Source: Cladorhizidae sp. MBARI D1340-BT2 (lineage: Eukaryota; Porifera; Demospongiae; Poecilosclerida; Cladorhizidae). Taken from it: a stretch of DNA of 64,000 nt. The DNA lies in contig JAQNBH010000004.1 in the NCBI GenBank assembly GCA_028752905.1, forward strand, positions 32,577,189-32,641,188, in the 5' to 3' direction. Positions 9,863 to 20,485 of the stretch are shown here, piece after piece. The notes beneath the pieces were generated by a model that saw only the letters and a list, made by a program, of their open reading frames with translations, did not search any database and was not told where the DNA came from. Made by a program: the position numbers and the translations under genes. How positions within the stretch are numbered: position 1 is the stretch's first letter; each line of letters starts with the position of its first letter.

Positions 9863-12800
9863 GTTCCTTCACAATTATCAACATTTTCACAAGTGTACAA
9901 AACGTACGTTAGGGGGGGGGGGGGGAAAGACCTGCCGTACGCTCTCTATATTTAAAAAAGACAAATAACAACTAATTTTTTTAAATCTAACCAGAGACTG
10001 CAATCTTGCAGTGTCGAATGCTCTAGCAAAGCGCGTCCTAATTTTGGACTGACCGACCAATTGAGCAAGCTAGAGAGCTGCCCCGTGTCGCTGCTAAAGA
10101 TGAAGATCTCGGACCGGACAATGGCTAGTACACAGTGTACTGATGTCGCGCATGCATACTCTTCTTTACCAAGTATCAACATTAGCAATACTTATACCTG
10201 CTCACAATCTGACTGAATGGCAGCTAGCCTACAGCGTTTCCAAACGGCCATTGACTTTGTGAAGGAGAGGCCTTCTGCAGTGCACAAGAAGGCTTCAAGT
10301 TTGTACCACAATTTTGTGAATGCTTTTGTGTTCGTACACGAGGACATGAAGCGTGGAAATGCCGTGTCTGCTGGACAAGCTATTTGGAATCGAGTGAAAT
10401 CAGGTGATCCAGACCAACTTGCTGCAGTGTTTGAATAAGCACAGTCTAAAATGGAGAGAGTGAACAGGAAGAAGCCGATAAGTATGCTGGATTTCCTCTC
10501 TAAGGTGGGTCTAATACTTCATCATTCACCTCAAACTGTGTTAAACTGGTGGAAAATGCTTTGTCAACTGTGCTATGTGTATATATTTGGCAGACTAGGC
10601 CCATGTGCTATTTAAAGGCTGATAGTGTGGTTGGTCTTCATATATTCAACATGTTTTCTTGACTTCCTTCAGGCTACACCTGCTGCATCTGCGCAGACTG
10701 AGACTGCTGTTTAGCGTCCTACTTCTAGTCATGTGGAAGTTGAAGAACCAAAAGAGACTCCTGCTACAGCTTTGGCCAGTAGTGATCCACAATTATTCAT
10801 ATCTGATAGCCAGGTGAATGCAGCGACATTCTTGTGTCAGAAACTCAAGATCCAGTCCTCAGATCTTCTCACTGAAGACGTTCGATCTCATCCCTAGTTC
10901 ATGAGAGCACTATGCTCTATCTCTACCTCAGCCAAGACCTACTTCTCGTTGTTGGCACAATATTTCGTCAAAAAGGGATCAATTGTTTCACAAAAACATG
11001 AACATGCAGACTCTAAAATAAAGGAACTGTCCAAAGCTTTGGCGGAACTATCACACATGAAAGTGGTATGTGGAAATGTTGCAGTTCAGTTGAAATCTGT
11101 CCAGGCAAAATTGGGATGCTACCTCTTTATTCCATACAAAAACCACACTGGAGGAAGCAGTTTCTCAGTTGCAAGGTAGTGTTCGAGCACAGAAAGCTCG
11201 TAAATTCAATCATCTGACAGGGAATAATGAGTACAAGTTGATTGCTGGCAATTCTCTCTGTCTGATCTGGGAAGGAGCAGAGGAAACACTCGGAGAACTA
11301 GAAACAGGAGGGGGCATGGACTCTTTTGTGCCTTTAAGTGTACTACAACTCTGCGTATTCCCAGCCATAAAGGACATGTGTCATCATTCTGGTATGCTTG
11401 GTATAACTGGCTTTTTCATTGCAGAAAACTTTCATTTACAAGTGGTCAACATGAAGGCTGCAATTGACCAGCTTATCGATGTGTACCCTTTGCTCTGTGT
11501 GCAGAAGGGTAAGCACTTTGTATTGGTGGATTTTGTTGAGCTTGTTTTCAATCCAAACCTGGTTCATGAGCTACTCACTTTGGATTCAGCAGCTCAGACT
11601 GGCGGTTCCACTGAACATTCTCCGAGTTCCCCCTCTAGACATTTCCCCCTCTAGACATTTTTCTGAAGGAGTTTTCTTTCACAAAAAGCCTGGACCAAGA
11701 CCACTGCTGAATAAATATCCACAAATCTTGGTAGTCATGCTTAGGCTACATGGTTTTGGTGCCCATATACGGAGGCGTACTGGAACTTCAACGTCGTGTG
11801 GTATAGGATTGAAAGACATCCGTAAACATGTCCTTGAAACGTGGATGGCCTGGATGAGATATCCTTGACCAAAATCTAGTATCTGTTGAAAAGAGCAAAT
11901 TCCAGTTCCATTGCTGCTGCAAGGCACAAGTTTGCTCTTGACATTCGTGTGGGTACAAAATCAGGTGATGTCAGCAAAGATAATCCCCATGCCCATGAAT
12001 ACTTTGCAGCTGTTGCAAACATTCGCCAGTTGGGAATATTATATCCAGGTGAGTGTGTGTCTTTTTCTTGTGATAGCAAAGCAAAGGTACACATTGGTGG
12101 TCAAGCTATGTCCAGGAACATTATATCCAGGTGAGTGTGTCTTTTTCTTGTGATAGCAAAGCAAAGGTACACATTGGTGGTCAAGCTGTGTCCAGGTACC
12201 ATCAGCTACGTACATTCTTCCCCGGTGATGATCAACCACACTATGCAGATCATGACTTTCCTGTTCCAGGGTATTTGATAGAGCCTGATGGCTACTTACA
12301 GTTGATTTCAAAGGACACTTAAGTAGCCTTTGTGAAAGGCAACCGTGATGTGGTAGATGTCCCCTCAACAGGCCCACTGTGGGTTTATAACCGGTGTGTG
12401 AAGAACACATCTACAAAGATAAACGATCATGTGACTGACCTGATGGACATCTTCAAGGATAACCAAGTGTGAAAAAGCCTGTGTTACTTCTGGTGACTGA
12501 TGGGGGTCCAGACTGGACCCCCAAGTCAAACATCAATCAGTACTTCCTTGGAAAACTTTGGAAAGATGGGAACTTTGACATGGTGATCAGTGCATGCATG
12601 CCAGCTGGTCTTTCACGCTATAATCCTATTGAGCACCTTTGGTCACCTTGCTCAAAGTTCCTAGCTGGAGTGTCTCTGCCTGCATGCTTGCCTGGAGAAA
12701 CTATCCCACCAGCCCAGCAGAGCCTTCCTGACGAGGAAAAAGATGTGAAGGAATAGAAAGTCTTCATAGACAGACTCGACATGTACTGAGATTGAGTTCA

Positions 12801-13806
12801 CGATGGGTTTCGGATTTCTTCAAAGGGGGTGCCTCGTGATGAACATGGTAGAACAACTGGTAGATATGAGATGACCAAGAATATGGTCACATCTAGTATG
12901 AGATGCATCTGTGATGATGATGTCATCTATTTTGGAAGAATGGAAGTACATATCGAAACATATGGATCGGCGACATGGCTTTGTCTGCTTCCGGAAGGGT
13001 AGCTGTAGAGACTCAGAATGCGAATGTATGGTTGGTGAAATCAAAGCAGTTAATGTATGGAAGCTATCCACTGGGGAGAAATGGCAGATCCAGAGTGCTC
13101 TGGGCATTACATGACACTGCAGCAGCTGTCAAGGACTTTGGTATTCAGCAACCCTGACCAGCACCTGAAGGATACAGTCAAAGGTTGCAACAAATGCAGG
13201 TCATTATAAAAAGTACTGAATAATCTCTATTCGCAGGGGTGGTTGTAAAATGGGGGTGGATTGTTTACTCCCTCCACCAATTTTTCTCCCTAACACAGAG
13301 ATTATTTTCTTTTATGTGACTTGTTTGCTTTTTATTTGCGCTACACTCGCCCAATGTCCCTCCAACCACACTTAGCTGAGCCACCTCTATGAATTTCAGG
13401 AACATAAGAAATTCATTATAAAACTTTTGATGCACAATGTGTTGTTTTCATATACTTCAGGTATGTTTCACCAGCATAGCCGATGAGGAGAAACACATTA
13501 AGCTCATCCATGGTGGTGTTCGGGCATTCAGAAGGACTGACCAAGCAGCTGAAAAGGAATTCCAATGTCCAGTCTGTAGTGATAGCTATCTAACACGGTA
13601 TCAGCTACGCAAGCACCAGGACAAAGTGGGTCACAAACTGAAATGGGGCAGGCCATCTACTGGGGGAAAAAATTGACGTTGACTTTGCTGCATTGATTTT
13701 GAAAAAATATCAACATTTTCTTGTACACTTGGGGGGGGGGGGGGGGGGGGGTCATGAAAAAGTGTACTCTTTGTATGCTTGTGAAAATGTTGATAATTGT
13801 TAAGGC
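9863..13806 (+). mobile_element. DNA transposon F with 8-bp target duplication
   Basis: It is flanked by CCCTAAGG at 9855-9862 and 13807-13814. The ends are inverted repeats sharing ACAATTATCAACATTTTCAC (left near 9871, right in reverse near 13779-13800), imperfect in the outer 8 bases. Removing it restores the pogo A frame. It encodes one decayed multi-exon gene on plus (10217-13676) with DDE-like motifs and a C-terminal C2H2 zinc finger. Runs of G occur near both ends (9913-9926 and 13731-13751). hAT, P and Merlin elements give about 8-bp duplications, but the protein does not look like any of these to me. I leave the superfamily unassigned. Confidence 0.75.
10217..13676 (+). pseudogene. 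Transposase-like gene of element F (DDE-type motifs plus C2H2 finger)
   Basis: The first exon probably runs 10217-10504 (MAASLQRFQTAIDFVKERPS) with a GT-AG intron at 10505-10672. Later blocks include FFHKKPGPRPLLNKYPQILV (about 11673), ALDIRVGTKSGDVSKDNPHA (about 11936), SCDSKAKVHIGGQAVSRYHQ (about 12146), FPVPGYLIEPDGYL, LLLVTDGGPDWTPKS (12484-12528) and LSRYNPIEHLWSPCSKF (about 12612). The Asp in SCDSK, the Asp in VTDGG and the Glu in PIEHLW have DDE order, so I infer a transposase. The end has a C2H2 finger, CPVCSDSYLTRYQLRKHQ. Stops, shifts and a direct duplication of about 77 bp at 12041-12196 destroy the gene. I recall similar uncharacterised proteins in invertebrates but have no family name. 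Confidence 0.6.
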
Positions 13807-15448
13807 CCCTAAGGCTGTACTGGAGAGTTTTATTGAGATAGCTGAATTGTTGGTAAATCTCACTCGGCCACGCCATATCTCAGTGTCCAGTGATTCCATT
13901 GCCTTACATGCATTCAGAAACAAGGAGAAGCTGTGGCAAGTTTGGGGGCAGCTTTGAAGGAGCAGCCATCAACACGGGGGGGCTCAAAAGTTCCTGAATT
14001 TCATCAAATCTGTGATGATCCTTGTCTTCAATTATCTGACAAAAATCCTTAGGAGCGAGTTGACCAAGGTACCTGTGATAACCAATTTGCTGTTTCTCCA
14101 GATCAATCTCCTAGCCACATCATGTTTACACCTGACGACGAACTGCGGTTTGAAACCAGGTATGAAGAAGGGTATGATGTGTATGATGATCCCATGTACA
14201 TAGCTTGGTTACAGATTAATCATCCAGGGGCTTTGCCATGCAATTACAATGAGAACCTCCTCACTCGTGACTCATTTGATACCAATGATATGCATGATTC
14301 TGATTCGGATGGAGCAGTTAAGGCTGATGGTGCCGATCTTCTATGTTCAGTCGTTAATTTTTTCTCAGATGTATCACAAGTTGAAGCTTTGACCCCTTCC
14401 CCAACACTTGGCTCTACCCTGGCTCCGTCAAGAAAGTCTCTAACTGGCTCTAATTCATTTCAACCAGACACGTCTCTTCCATCAAGATTTACTCCGCCTC
14501 CATCAGTTGTGAACTCTCCTCTATCTGGCTCAGCTCTGGCTAATCCCTTCATGTAAGCATCATAATGTTATATGCACGCTTGTGAAGTGGCTAGCTAGCT
14601 AAGATGAATTTAATTTGTATTTTTCTTGATTTTTTCCTTTAATTAGGAATGTTTAGCTCCTATTGTAGCTAATTGGCTATAGCTATTGCAGGTGTGTCTC
14701 CTCTGCCTGCATCTACATCAAGTTTATTCCCCCCTCTAGCGCACATTGAAACGGTTGTGGCACCACTCGACCGCCTTGTCTTCCTACTCAAATAACCCCT
14801 ATTCGCAACGTTGGATCAGCTGAAATATCTCCAGCTTCTACAATTGGTTCTAGTTGGTCCTCTGTTGGATCCAGTAAGTCTTGTCAATCTCTAAGCCCAG
14901 ACATGATTTCTAAGCACTTGATACAGTATGTACCAGAGAGTCTAAGAGAGAACTAGCCAACAGAGTGACAGGATCACGTATTTTGATGAGTCTGGAAGAC
15001 TTATCTTTTTTGAAAGCGAAGGAAGACAACAAAAAAAGAATAGCGGAAGAAAGAAAATTTGAAAGGGAAGAGAAGAAGAGAGAAAGAGATGACCTTGCAA
15101 AGAAGAGAGTAGAGGAGCAGCACAAGAAGGCAGCAGAAAAGAAGAATGTACCAGCTAAGAAGGCACTACTTCGAAAGCGTGATTCAACCTCACAACCGAA
15201 GCAGGAAAAAAGTATCTCGTTGGTTTCAACGTCTACAGAAACATCTGGAGCTTGTCAGGCTGAAAACTCTACGAATGTGTGGGTGTGCTGTGAATGTTCA
15301 CGTTCGTACGATAAAGACATGGGTCTGGGAAATGGAGCTGAATGGGTCAGGTGTGCCTGTGACCGGTGACTTCACGAAGAATGTATTGACTCAGTTGAGT
15401 ACAATGCGAATGGCGAATGACAATTTATGCTCTTTCTGTATTGTGTGA
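13807..15448 (+). pseudogene. Pogo A transposase, C-terminal segment with charged helix and PHD-like cysteine tail
   Basis: It resumes after element F with K-A-V-L-E-S-F-I-E. Blocks seen are LRFETRYEEGYDVYDDPMYI and AWLQINHPGAL (about 14143-14238), a Ser/Pro/Thr-rich linker (to 14553), VTGSRILMSLEDLSFLKAKE (about 14963), a long Lys/Glu/Arg helix probably forming a coiled coil (15013-15180), and a Cys/His tail. The tail reads VWVCCECSRSYDKD, EWVRCACDR, LHEECIDSVEY and CSFC, a C-x2-C, C-x-C, H-x2-C, C-x2-C pattern like a PHD or related zinc-binding finger. Some animal pogo transposases carry this architecture. Frame changes occur near 13955, 14660-14900 and 15369, so it is not intact. Confidence 0.75.
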
Positions 15449-15887
15449 TGTTCATAGCTAGCTATATTATACCTTGTTATTGTGTATATATCACTGCAAT
15501 GTTCAAGAATTTTTTTTTTTAAATAGCTGATCATGTGTGCTAGATATTAATATGTGATGCACTTTTGTATTTACAGTTCTGTATTAGTTCTATACAAAAA
15601 CATTCGTTCCTGCAGATAATTGAGAATTGCATTGGAGACGGTAATAGGTACGGGATAATTGAGAATTGCATTGGAGACGGTAATAGGTACGGGATGACTA
15701 TAAATGATACTCCTACGGGTCTGTTGTCGACCTCTATCACTCCTTAGCCACAGCTAGTTAATTGCTGAGACTTGGCGGATGCTTGCAGCAATTAATATTC
15801 TACATTCCAACCAACTTCCTGTGTCATTCCTATAGTAAGTTACGAGGTCGGGACCGTTTGCGTGCCGATAATTGGCAGCTTACGCTA

Positions 15888-16974
15888 CTAGAAATTTTCT
15901 TTGGCCATTGTACTCGACATTGGCTTCCCGTTCACCCACAACAGATAAGGTTTCTGCTGTGTATGTCTTCAGTATTACCTTCGACTCACGGAGAAGTAAC
16001 TTTGGAAACAGGGATCTCCAGGTTTCCTGTGAGATGATAGTCACTGTGCACTGTGTCAACTTCCATGGGAACGATTTTCCCATCAATTTTGATATCAACC
16101 ATTATTGGTTTTGTAGTCTCTTCATCAAAAATTGTGTAGAGAGGAAACTCCTCTTCGTCTCGATCCTCATACTTCTCTCCATCACTAGTTTTAGAGTTCA
16201 TGGACCTTTCTGAGGTGACCGACTTGAAATTTTGACAGAGATATGTTCGTTTGCTACCACTTGTATTTCCAGTGTCAGTATCCCTTCTGGATCTCCTTGG
16301 CTGTCTGCATACTGTAGAAATGTGCGCTTGTTTGCCACAATTATGACATTTGGCTGACTTCAACCTGCACTCACTGATTGGGTTCTTCCACAGTCCTTGC
16401 ATTTGTCGAGGTAACATTCCTAATCCCTTGGAGTTCAGTGCCAGTAAAGCTTTTTGCATTTTTGGCTGCTGCCTCTGCAGACACTTGAGTTAATTTATCC
16501 TCAGAAAGTAGCCTTTTGAGTATGGCAACACTTTTCAGTCCGCTAACAAACTGGTCTCTCAGTGCGTCTGCCAGGTGCACTTCAAAATCACAGAAAATAG
16601 CCAGCCTCCGGAGTTCTGCGATAAACTCTACTACCGATTCCCCTGATTGCTGTCGGCGTTTGTGGAAATTGCATCTCTGAGCAATGACCGATGGCTTTGG
16701 ATCGTAGTGCGACATCAAAGCAGAGCTAAGTTGATTTTTCTGGTGCGAGAAGATTCTTCAAGACTCCGTAGGTCTTGCCACCTATACAACTGAGTAGGAC
16801 AGCTGGTTTCTTTGGATCGGGAACGTCATTAGCTGTAAAGAAAACCTCCATTCTCTCTAGGTAAGTGGTAATTGTTTCCACATCATCGTCAAATTCGACT
16901 ATTTTCCCGAGAGTGGCTGCCATCGTTTTGATTCTCGTCGCCTGACTGACGAGATACCAGAGTGTGAACCACAC
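15888..16974 (-). pseudogene. Gypsy element E: gag, nucleocapsid and protease
   Basis: On minus, the gag start MAATLGKIVEFDDDVETITT is at about 16922. It continues past a shift near 16735 into SHYDPKPSVIAQRCNFHKRR and FVSGLKSVAILKRLLSEDKL. A zinc knuckle of form C-x2-C-x4-H-x4-C (CHNCGKQAHISTVC) lies near 16315-16356. The protease region reads VDIKIDGKIVPMEVDT near 16060-16107, then a frameshift at the active-site DT(G) position, then VTIISQETW and NVEYNGQRKFLV down to 15888. The next codons are at 402 descending. Gag binds and packages RNA, and the protease matures the polyprotein. At least three shifts make it a relic. The junction with element A is described under A. Confidence 0.88.
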
Positions 16975-17004
16975 AGAGGAGTGAATAAGGACACAGGAAG
17001 TAGT

Positions 17005-17435
17005 GTCACGGACATCCTGAACATATTACCTGATAAAGAAGCCGAACAAGTGGACAAGCCGAACAAGTGGACAAGTCGAACAGTCGGACAGTTCTGATTG
17101 GACAAGACCAGAAGCAGGAAGGCCACTCGAAATGACCTAATATGGTCATTTCCAGAGCACTACGGAGGATGCTGATGTCTGAGGACGTAAACAGCTAGTA
17201 AATTATAAAAGGACTGAACTATTATTATTATGTCAGAGTTAGAGTTTGAACTGTTTTGATAAGAACTTCTGTAATTGCTGTTATCTTGATGCTGTTGTAT
17301 TACTACTGATCTGTTGTATTGTTCTGAGCATAACCTGGGAGTAAAATATATTGTTATCTCCCTGAATGAACTCCCTGAATGAATCTTAAATACTGTAATC
17401 TCTCAAGTTGTCTAATAAGCATTAGGCGCTAACAA
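17005..17435. repeat. LTR-like block beside Gypsy E (TG...CA, 431 bp)
   Basis: The block begins TGTCACGGACATCC and ends GCGCTAACA, like the 629-bp LTR of Gypsy G (TGTCAAGG to GCGCTTACA). A TATAAAAGG box near 17204 points to plus-strand transcription. Yet the block abuts, with an 80-bp leader, the minus-strand gag of element E, where a 5' LTR of E would be expected. Because TG...CA is symmetric, orientation is unresolved: it is either E's own 5' LTR or a solo LTR on the opposite strand. No flanking 5-bp duplication is visible. CCGAACAAGTGGACAAG is repeated at 17040-17075. Confidence 0.5.
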
Positions 17436-17690
17436 TGTTAGCTGGGAAGTCTGAGCTGAGGAATTTCAATTGGGGAATTGCTATCAAGGCCAGGCTTGAT
17501 AAGTGGGTGGCTACTGTAGTTCAGCAAAAGCGGCTGGAGCTAAGAAGGCCAACGCTTACAGGTAGATGTAGCCAGTTAGCTTCTACACTCAATAAAAGTT
17601 GTAACAATTTTATTCCATGTTGATTTTCAAAAGTGACAAGTCAGAAGTGTGAAGTAACACACCCAAGGTTCAATAGTGATGTATCATTAA
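17436..17690. other. Unassigned spacer
   Basis: I see no recognisable gene here. A 62-codon open frame (17435-17623) has no family motif and is probably chance. The spacer ends at the TTAA (17687-17690) used by element K. Confidence 0.5.
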
Positions 17691-18588
17691 CCCTTTCACC
17701 GCTGACTTTCCTGGACATTTTTCCTAAAATATACCAGATACCAAAAAAAATCATTATAAAATCAGCAATCCATTCATATCAGTTGTAATTTTGTCATGTG
17801 ATAGCACCATTGTTTATAAACAATGTGATCTCATTAGTTAACCACACTATCAACCACAAAATATGAATCTCATTATGCTAAATTTCTCTATCAATATCTA
17901 ACATTTAATCAACAAAAAATGTTTATAATATATTTACTCATTTAGTTAGCATTTAGTAAACATTAGTCATAATAATTAGTCATAATAATTTAGGCATATA
18001 GCAATATATAGAGGAGGGTTTTTGACAAAATTTGATCATATGATTCTATAGCCCAGCAATACAATGTTTTATTATGTTATTGAAATTCAACTATTTGAAA
18101 AGAACATGCAAATACAAATATGTAGATACTTTAGCTAACCTGAGAAGGCTTCCTGATCAATTTCATTATAACTAGAGAGCTGGTTATAGCAAAAGGAAGA
18201 ATCCTGAGGGTTTAAAGTAGGGTCAACTACAGCGCTAAAGAATGTACTGCTGCACGATCAGAACTTGCATTTCCAAGGTAGCCACATATTTCTTCACCTT
18301 CTGACTCATCCTCAGTGAGAGCAAAATTCTCGCTAGAAACCAGGGAAAGTACTTCTTTAAGCGCTAAACATCCACTCATTTTTAGGTCGTCAAAACCGCG
18401 AACCGTCGGTAGTTGCACGTAATTTTCGCTAACTAATCGGGCGTTTCCGGATGTAATTTTTGGACGTCATATAGAATAATAGTTGCTCTTTCCGGTGGTA
18501 TGCAAATTATGACTCTAGGCCAAGCGATCGATTTATTAGCGATTTTTAAAGTCCATTACGCCATATGGTGCTTACAGCGGTGAGAGGG
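17691..18588 (-). mobile_element. TTAA-flanked piggyBac-type non-autonomous element K (898 bp)
   Basis: TTAA lies at 17687-17690 and 18589-18592. Ends are CCCTTTCACCGCTG at left and, in reverse, CCCTCTCACCGCTG at right. The right subterminal GTAAGCACCATATGGCG closely matches the right end of piggyBac I (GTAAGCGCCATATGGCG), so the two share a lineage. The AT-rich interior retains only the first exon-sized piece of a transposase on minus. It is an internally deleted derivative dependent on a full piggyBac transposase. Confidence 0.85.
18227..18418 (-). pseudogene. piggyBac transposase N-terminal remnant in element K
   Basis: The short frame includes MSGCLALKEVLSLVSSENFA and LTEDESEGEEICGYLG. 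A short helix followed by an acidic Asp/Glu/Ser stretch close to the element end is how piggyBac transposases start. The equivalent part of element I (MLSCEDVISQLLADDSGDSG) has the same shape and position. The likely start is the internal Met at about 18379. Nothing of the catalytic domain remains. The assignment depends mainly on the TTAA ends. Confidence 0.5.
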
Positions 18589-18716
18589 TTAAAGTGCACT
18601 GAATAAGATGTGGTTAATTAACACACACAAAATACTACAAGAATGTGACCTGAAATTAACCCCTTCATAGAACAATGCACAAGGGCAATGTCATGATGCT
18701 GCTACAACAATGGCTC

Positions 18717-19345
18717 TGTCAAGGTACACCCACTTGACTGATCATGAGAAGGTAAAGAACAGCCTGACTAAAGATCAAAGCCTAAGTAAGCCTGAGAATG
18801 TGGTTACCCGAGGATGTAGTGAAAACCCACAAGAGGTATTGTCGGCACAACACTCAACTAGTTATTTACAGGACTCCCCTGGAAGTTATGTAAAGAACTT
18901 ACCATATAACTTACCTGGTGATGATTGGTCGACTGCAGAACGATGTGACGCAAGAGCAGCAGTCAAGATGCCCAAAGAAGGACATCCTGGAGGAGTGCTG
19001 TGACGTAGCAGAACAAACAGCCTGCATTATTATAAAAGGAGTCAATAAACTATGTATAGTCAGAACCCACTTACTTGTATTGTTATGAGACTGAGTTAGC
19101 TGTTGTTATTGGATTGTACTGTTGTACTATTGAATTAGACTGGGAAAAGAACTTCCCCAATTTTATAATCAGATACCAGTACTCTATGATACAGGGTTCT
19201 CCGGCTACTGTAGCTATAAACAGTAGGCTGTATTGGCTTGGGTTAAGACTATTGATAGTGAGATCTATAGTAGGACTTAGGCGTCGTAGCACTGCTCCGT
19301 ACTGACAGCAAGCTATAAGTCTGTCAGGGGTGGAGAGCGCTTACA
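18717..19345 (+). repeat. 5' LTR of Gypsy G
   Basis: It begins TGTCAAGGTACACC and ends GAGCGCTTACA. It contains TATAAAAGG near 19031, a probable promoter that would start transcription about 25-30 bp downstream. It is identical in length to the 3' LTR. The primer-binding region follows directly (TTGGTGGCAGCGG at 19346). Confidence 0.95.
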
Positions 19346-19533
19346 TTGGTGGCAGCGGTGGGATAAGAGGTCCCAAAGGAAAGCAGTGCCTGATACCTTC
19401 TGAGGAATTTTATTTTATTTTTTGTACTAGTTAGCTGGGGAACAGCCTGGGTGATTTCTACCCTGGTGGCTTGAAAACCAAACCCAACTCTGATCAGCTA
19501 GGTTACAATTTTTTTTTGTGTATTACCATTACT

Positions 19534-20485
19534 ATGTCCCTGTCAGAAGGACGAGGAGGCGCAGGATGGGATCGACACCTGAGGAGCCAGGACTCCAATC
19601 GAATACCAGCACTAACAAGTACCCAACAAGAGGACGAAGAGGAGGAGGATGACCCTCTCCAGTTGGGGGAAGTAATGGCTAAATGGATACAGGCCGATAA
19701 AAGGAGAGCCGACAGGGACGGAGGGAAAAATAACCTGATGGTCCAACAGCACGCCGAGCTGATGCAGGCCATGGCTGGCAACCGAGCCCCAGAGGTTGCA
19801 GCCCCAGGAGCCCCTCCCCCTAGACTGGTTCTTCAGAAATATGCAGAAGGCACCGACGACATTAGGGCAGGAGAATGGCCCAGGAGACATTGGCCTATAC
19901 AGCTGAGAGCAGCACTGTCCGGGCAAGGCTTGTTGGTGATAGCTTCGTTGGGAGCTGCCAATCAAATGGACTACGAGATCGTTAAGCAGACTACCTATCA
20001 CATCTCTGCAGAGACGTATCGTCGTAAGGTGTTCGAGAACCCCTTCGACTTGACAAACCCCCGAGGCCTGGTTTCGAACCTACAAGCAAACCTACACCAG
20101 ATGGCTGGAATCTTCGGATAAGTCGATCTTCGACACCGTCCTGCACGAATTAGCGGTGAGGAAGCTACCCCCGTGGTTGGAGAAACAGATGAGAAATCTC
20201 AACCCACTAACCTTCACAGATCTAACCGAGGCAGTGGTGAGGCATCTGAACAGCCAGAGAAAAGAGACCGAGACGAGACCAAAACCACAGGGTCCGAAGG
20301 AACAATTCCGAAACCAAACGGGTTACACCCCAAACCGAGAGAGAGTGACAGACCCCAGACGCCTCAACGTAGAAGGTAACCGAAGTGTCAACTCCCCACC
20401 CTCTCGAGACTTACGAACGATGGAGTGTTTTCGATGTGGGAAGAATGTGGGAAGAAAGGCCATCTCAAAAAGGACTGCAGAGTAA
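19534..20485 (+). pseudogene. Gypsy G gag with SCAN-like segment
   Basis: The ATG at 19534 begins MSLSEGRGGAGWDRHL. An acidic stretch and a lysine/arginine-rich helix (GEVMAKWIQADKRRADR) follow, then LVLQKYAEGTDDI. After a disturbed region the frame reads MDYEIVKQTTYHISAETYRR (about 19967-20026) and, after a shift near 20110, DKSIFDTVLHELAVRKLPPW and NPLTFTDLTEAVVRHLNSQR. This Y-E-x-V-K...I-S-x-E-T-Y-R pattern followed by a L-P-x-W-L block resembles the SCAN oligomerisation domain, which in vertebrate zinc-finger proteins was derived from Gmr1-like gag. A zinc knuckle (CFRCG, then CGKKGHLKKDC after a shift near 20450) ends gag. Gag forms the particle and binds RNA. Confidence 0.8.

Larger units (their letters stand above)
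403..15885 (+). mobile_element. Pogo-type DNA transposon A with three nested insertions
   Basis: Terminal inverted repeats of about 24 bp start GCGTAAGCTGCCAATTATCG at 403 and recur in reverse at 15862-15885. They are flanked by TA at 401-402 and 15886-15887. TA duplication is the rule for the pogo/Tc1/mariner group. The element interrupts Gypsy E exactly in frame. Its own transposase (plus strand) is broken into four segments by D (1411-2259), B (2906-9802) and F (9863-13806). Without these inserts it would be about 3.8 kb. The left end carries extra copies of the CCAATTATCGGCA core within its first 60 bp, which may be transposase-binding sites. Bases 15617-15694 hold a 39-bp unit repeated twice in the 3' untranslated part. 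Confidence 0.9.

Noticed and set aside
10217..15448. One large host gene on plus between 10.2 and 15.4 kb
   Set aside because: The 8-bp duplication at 9855 and 13807 and the in-frame pogo joint show two separate transposon genes, F and A.
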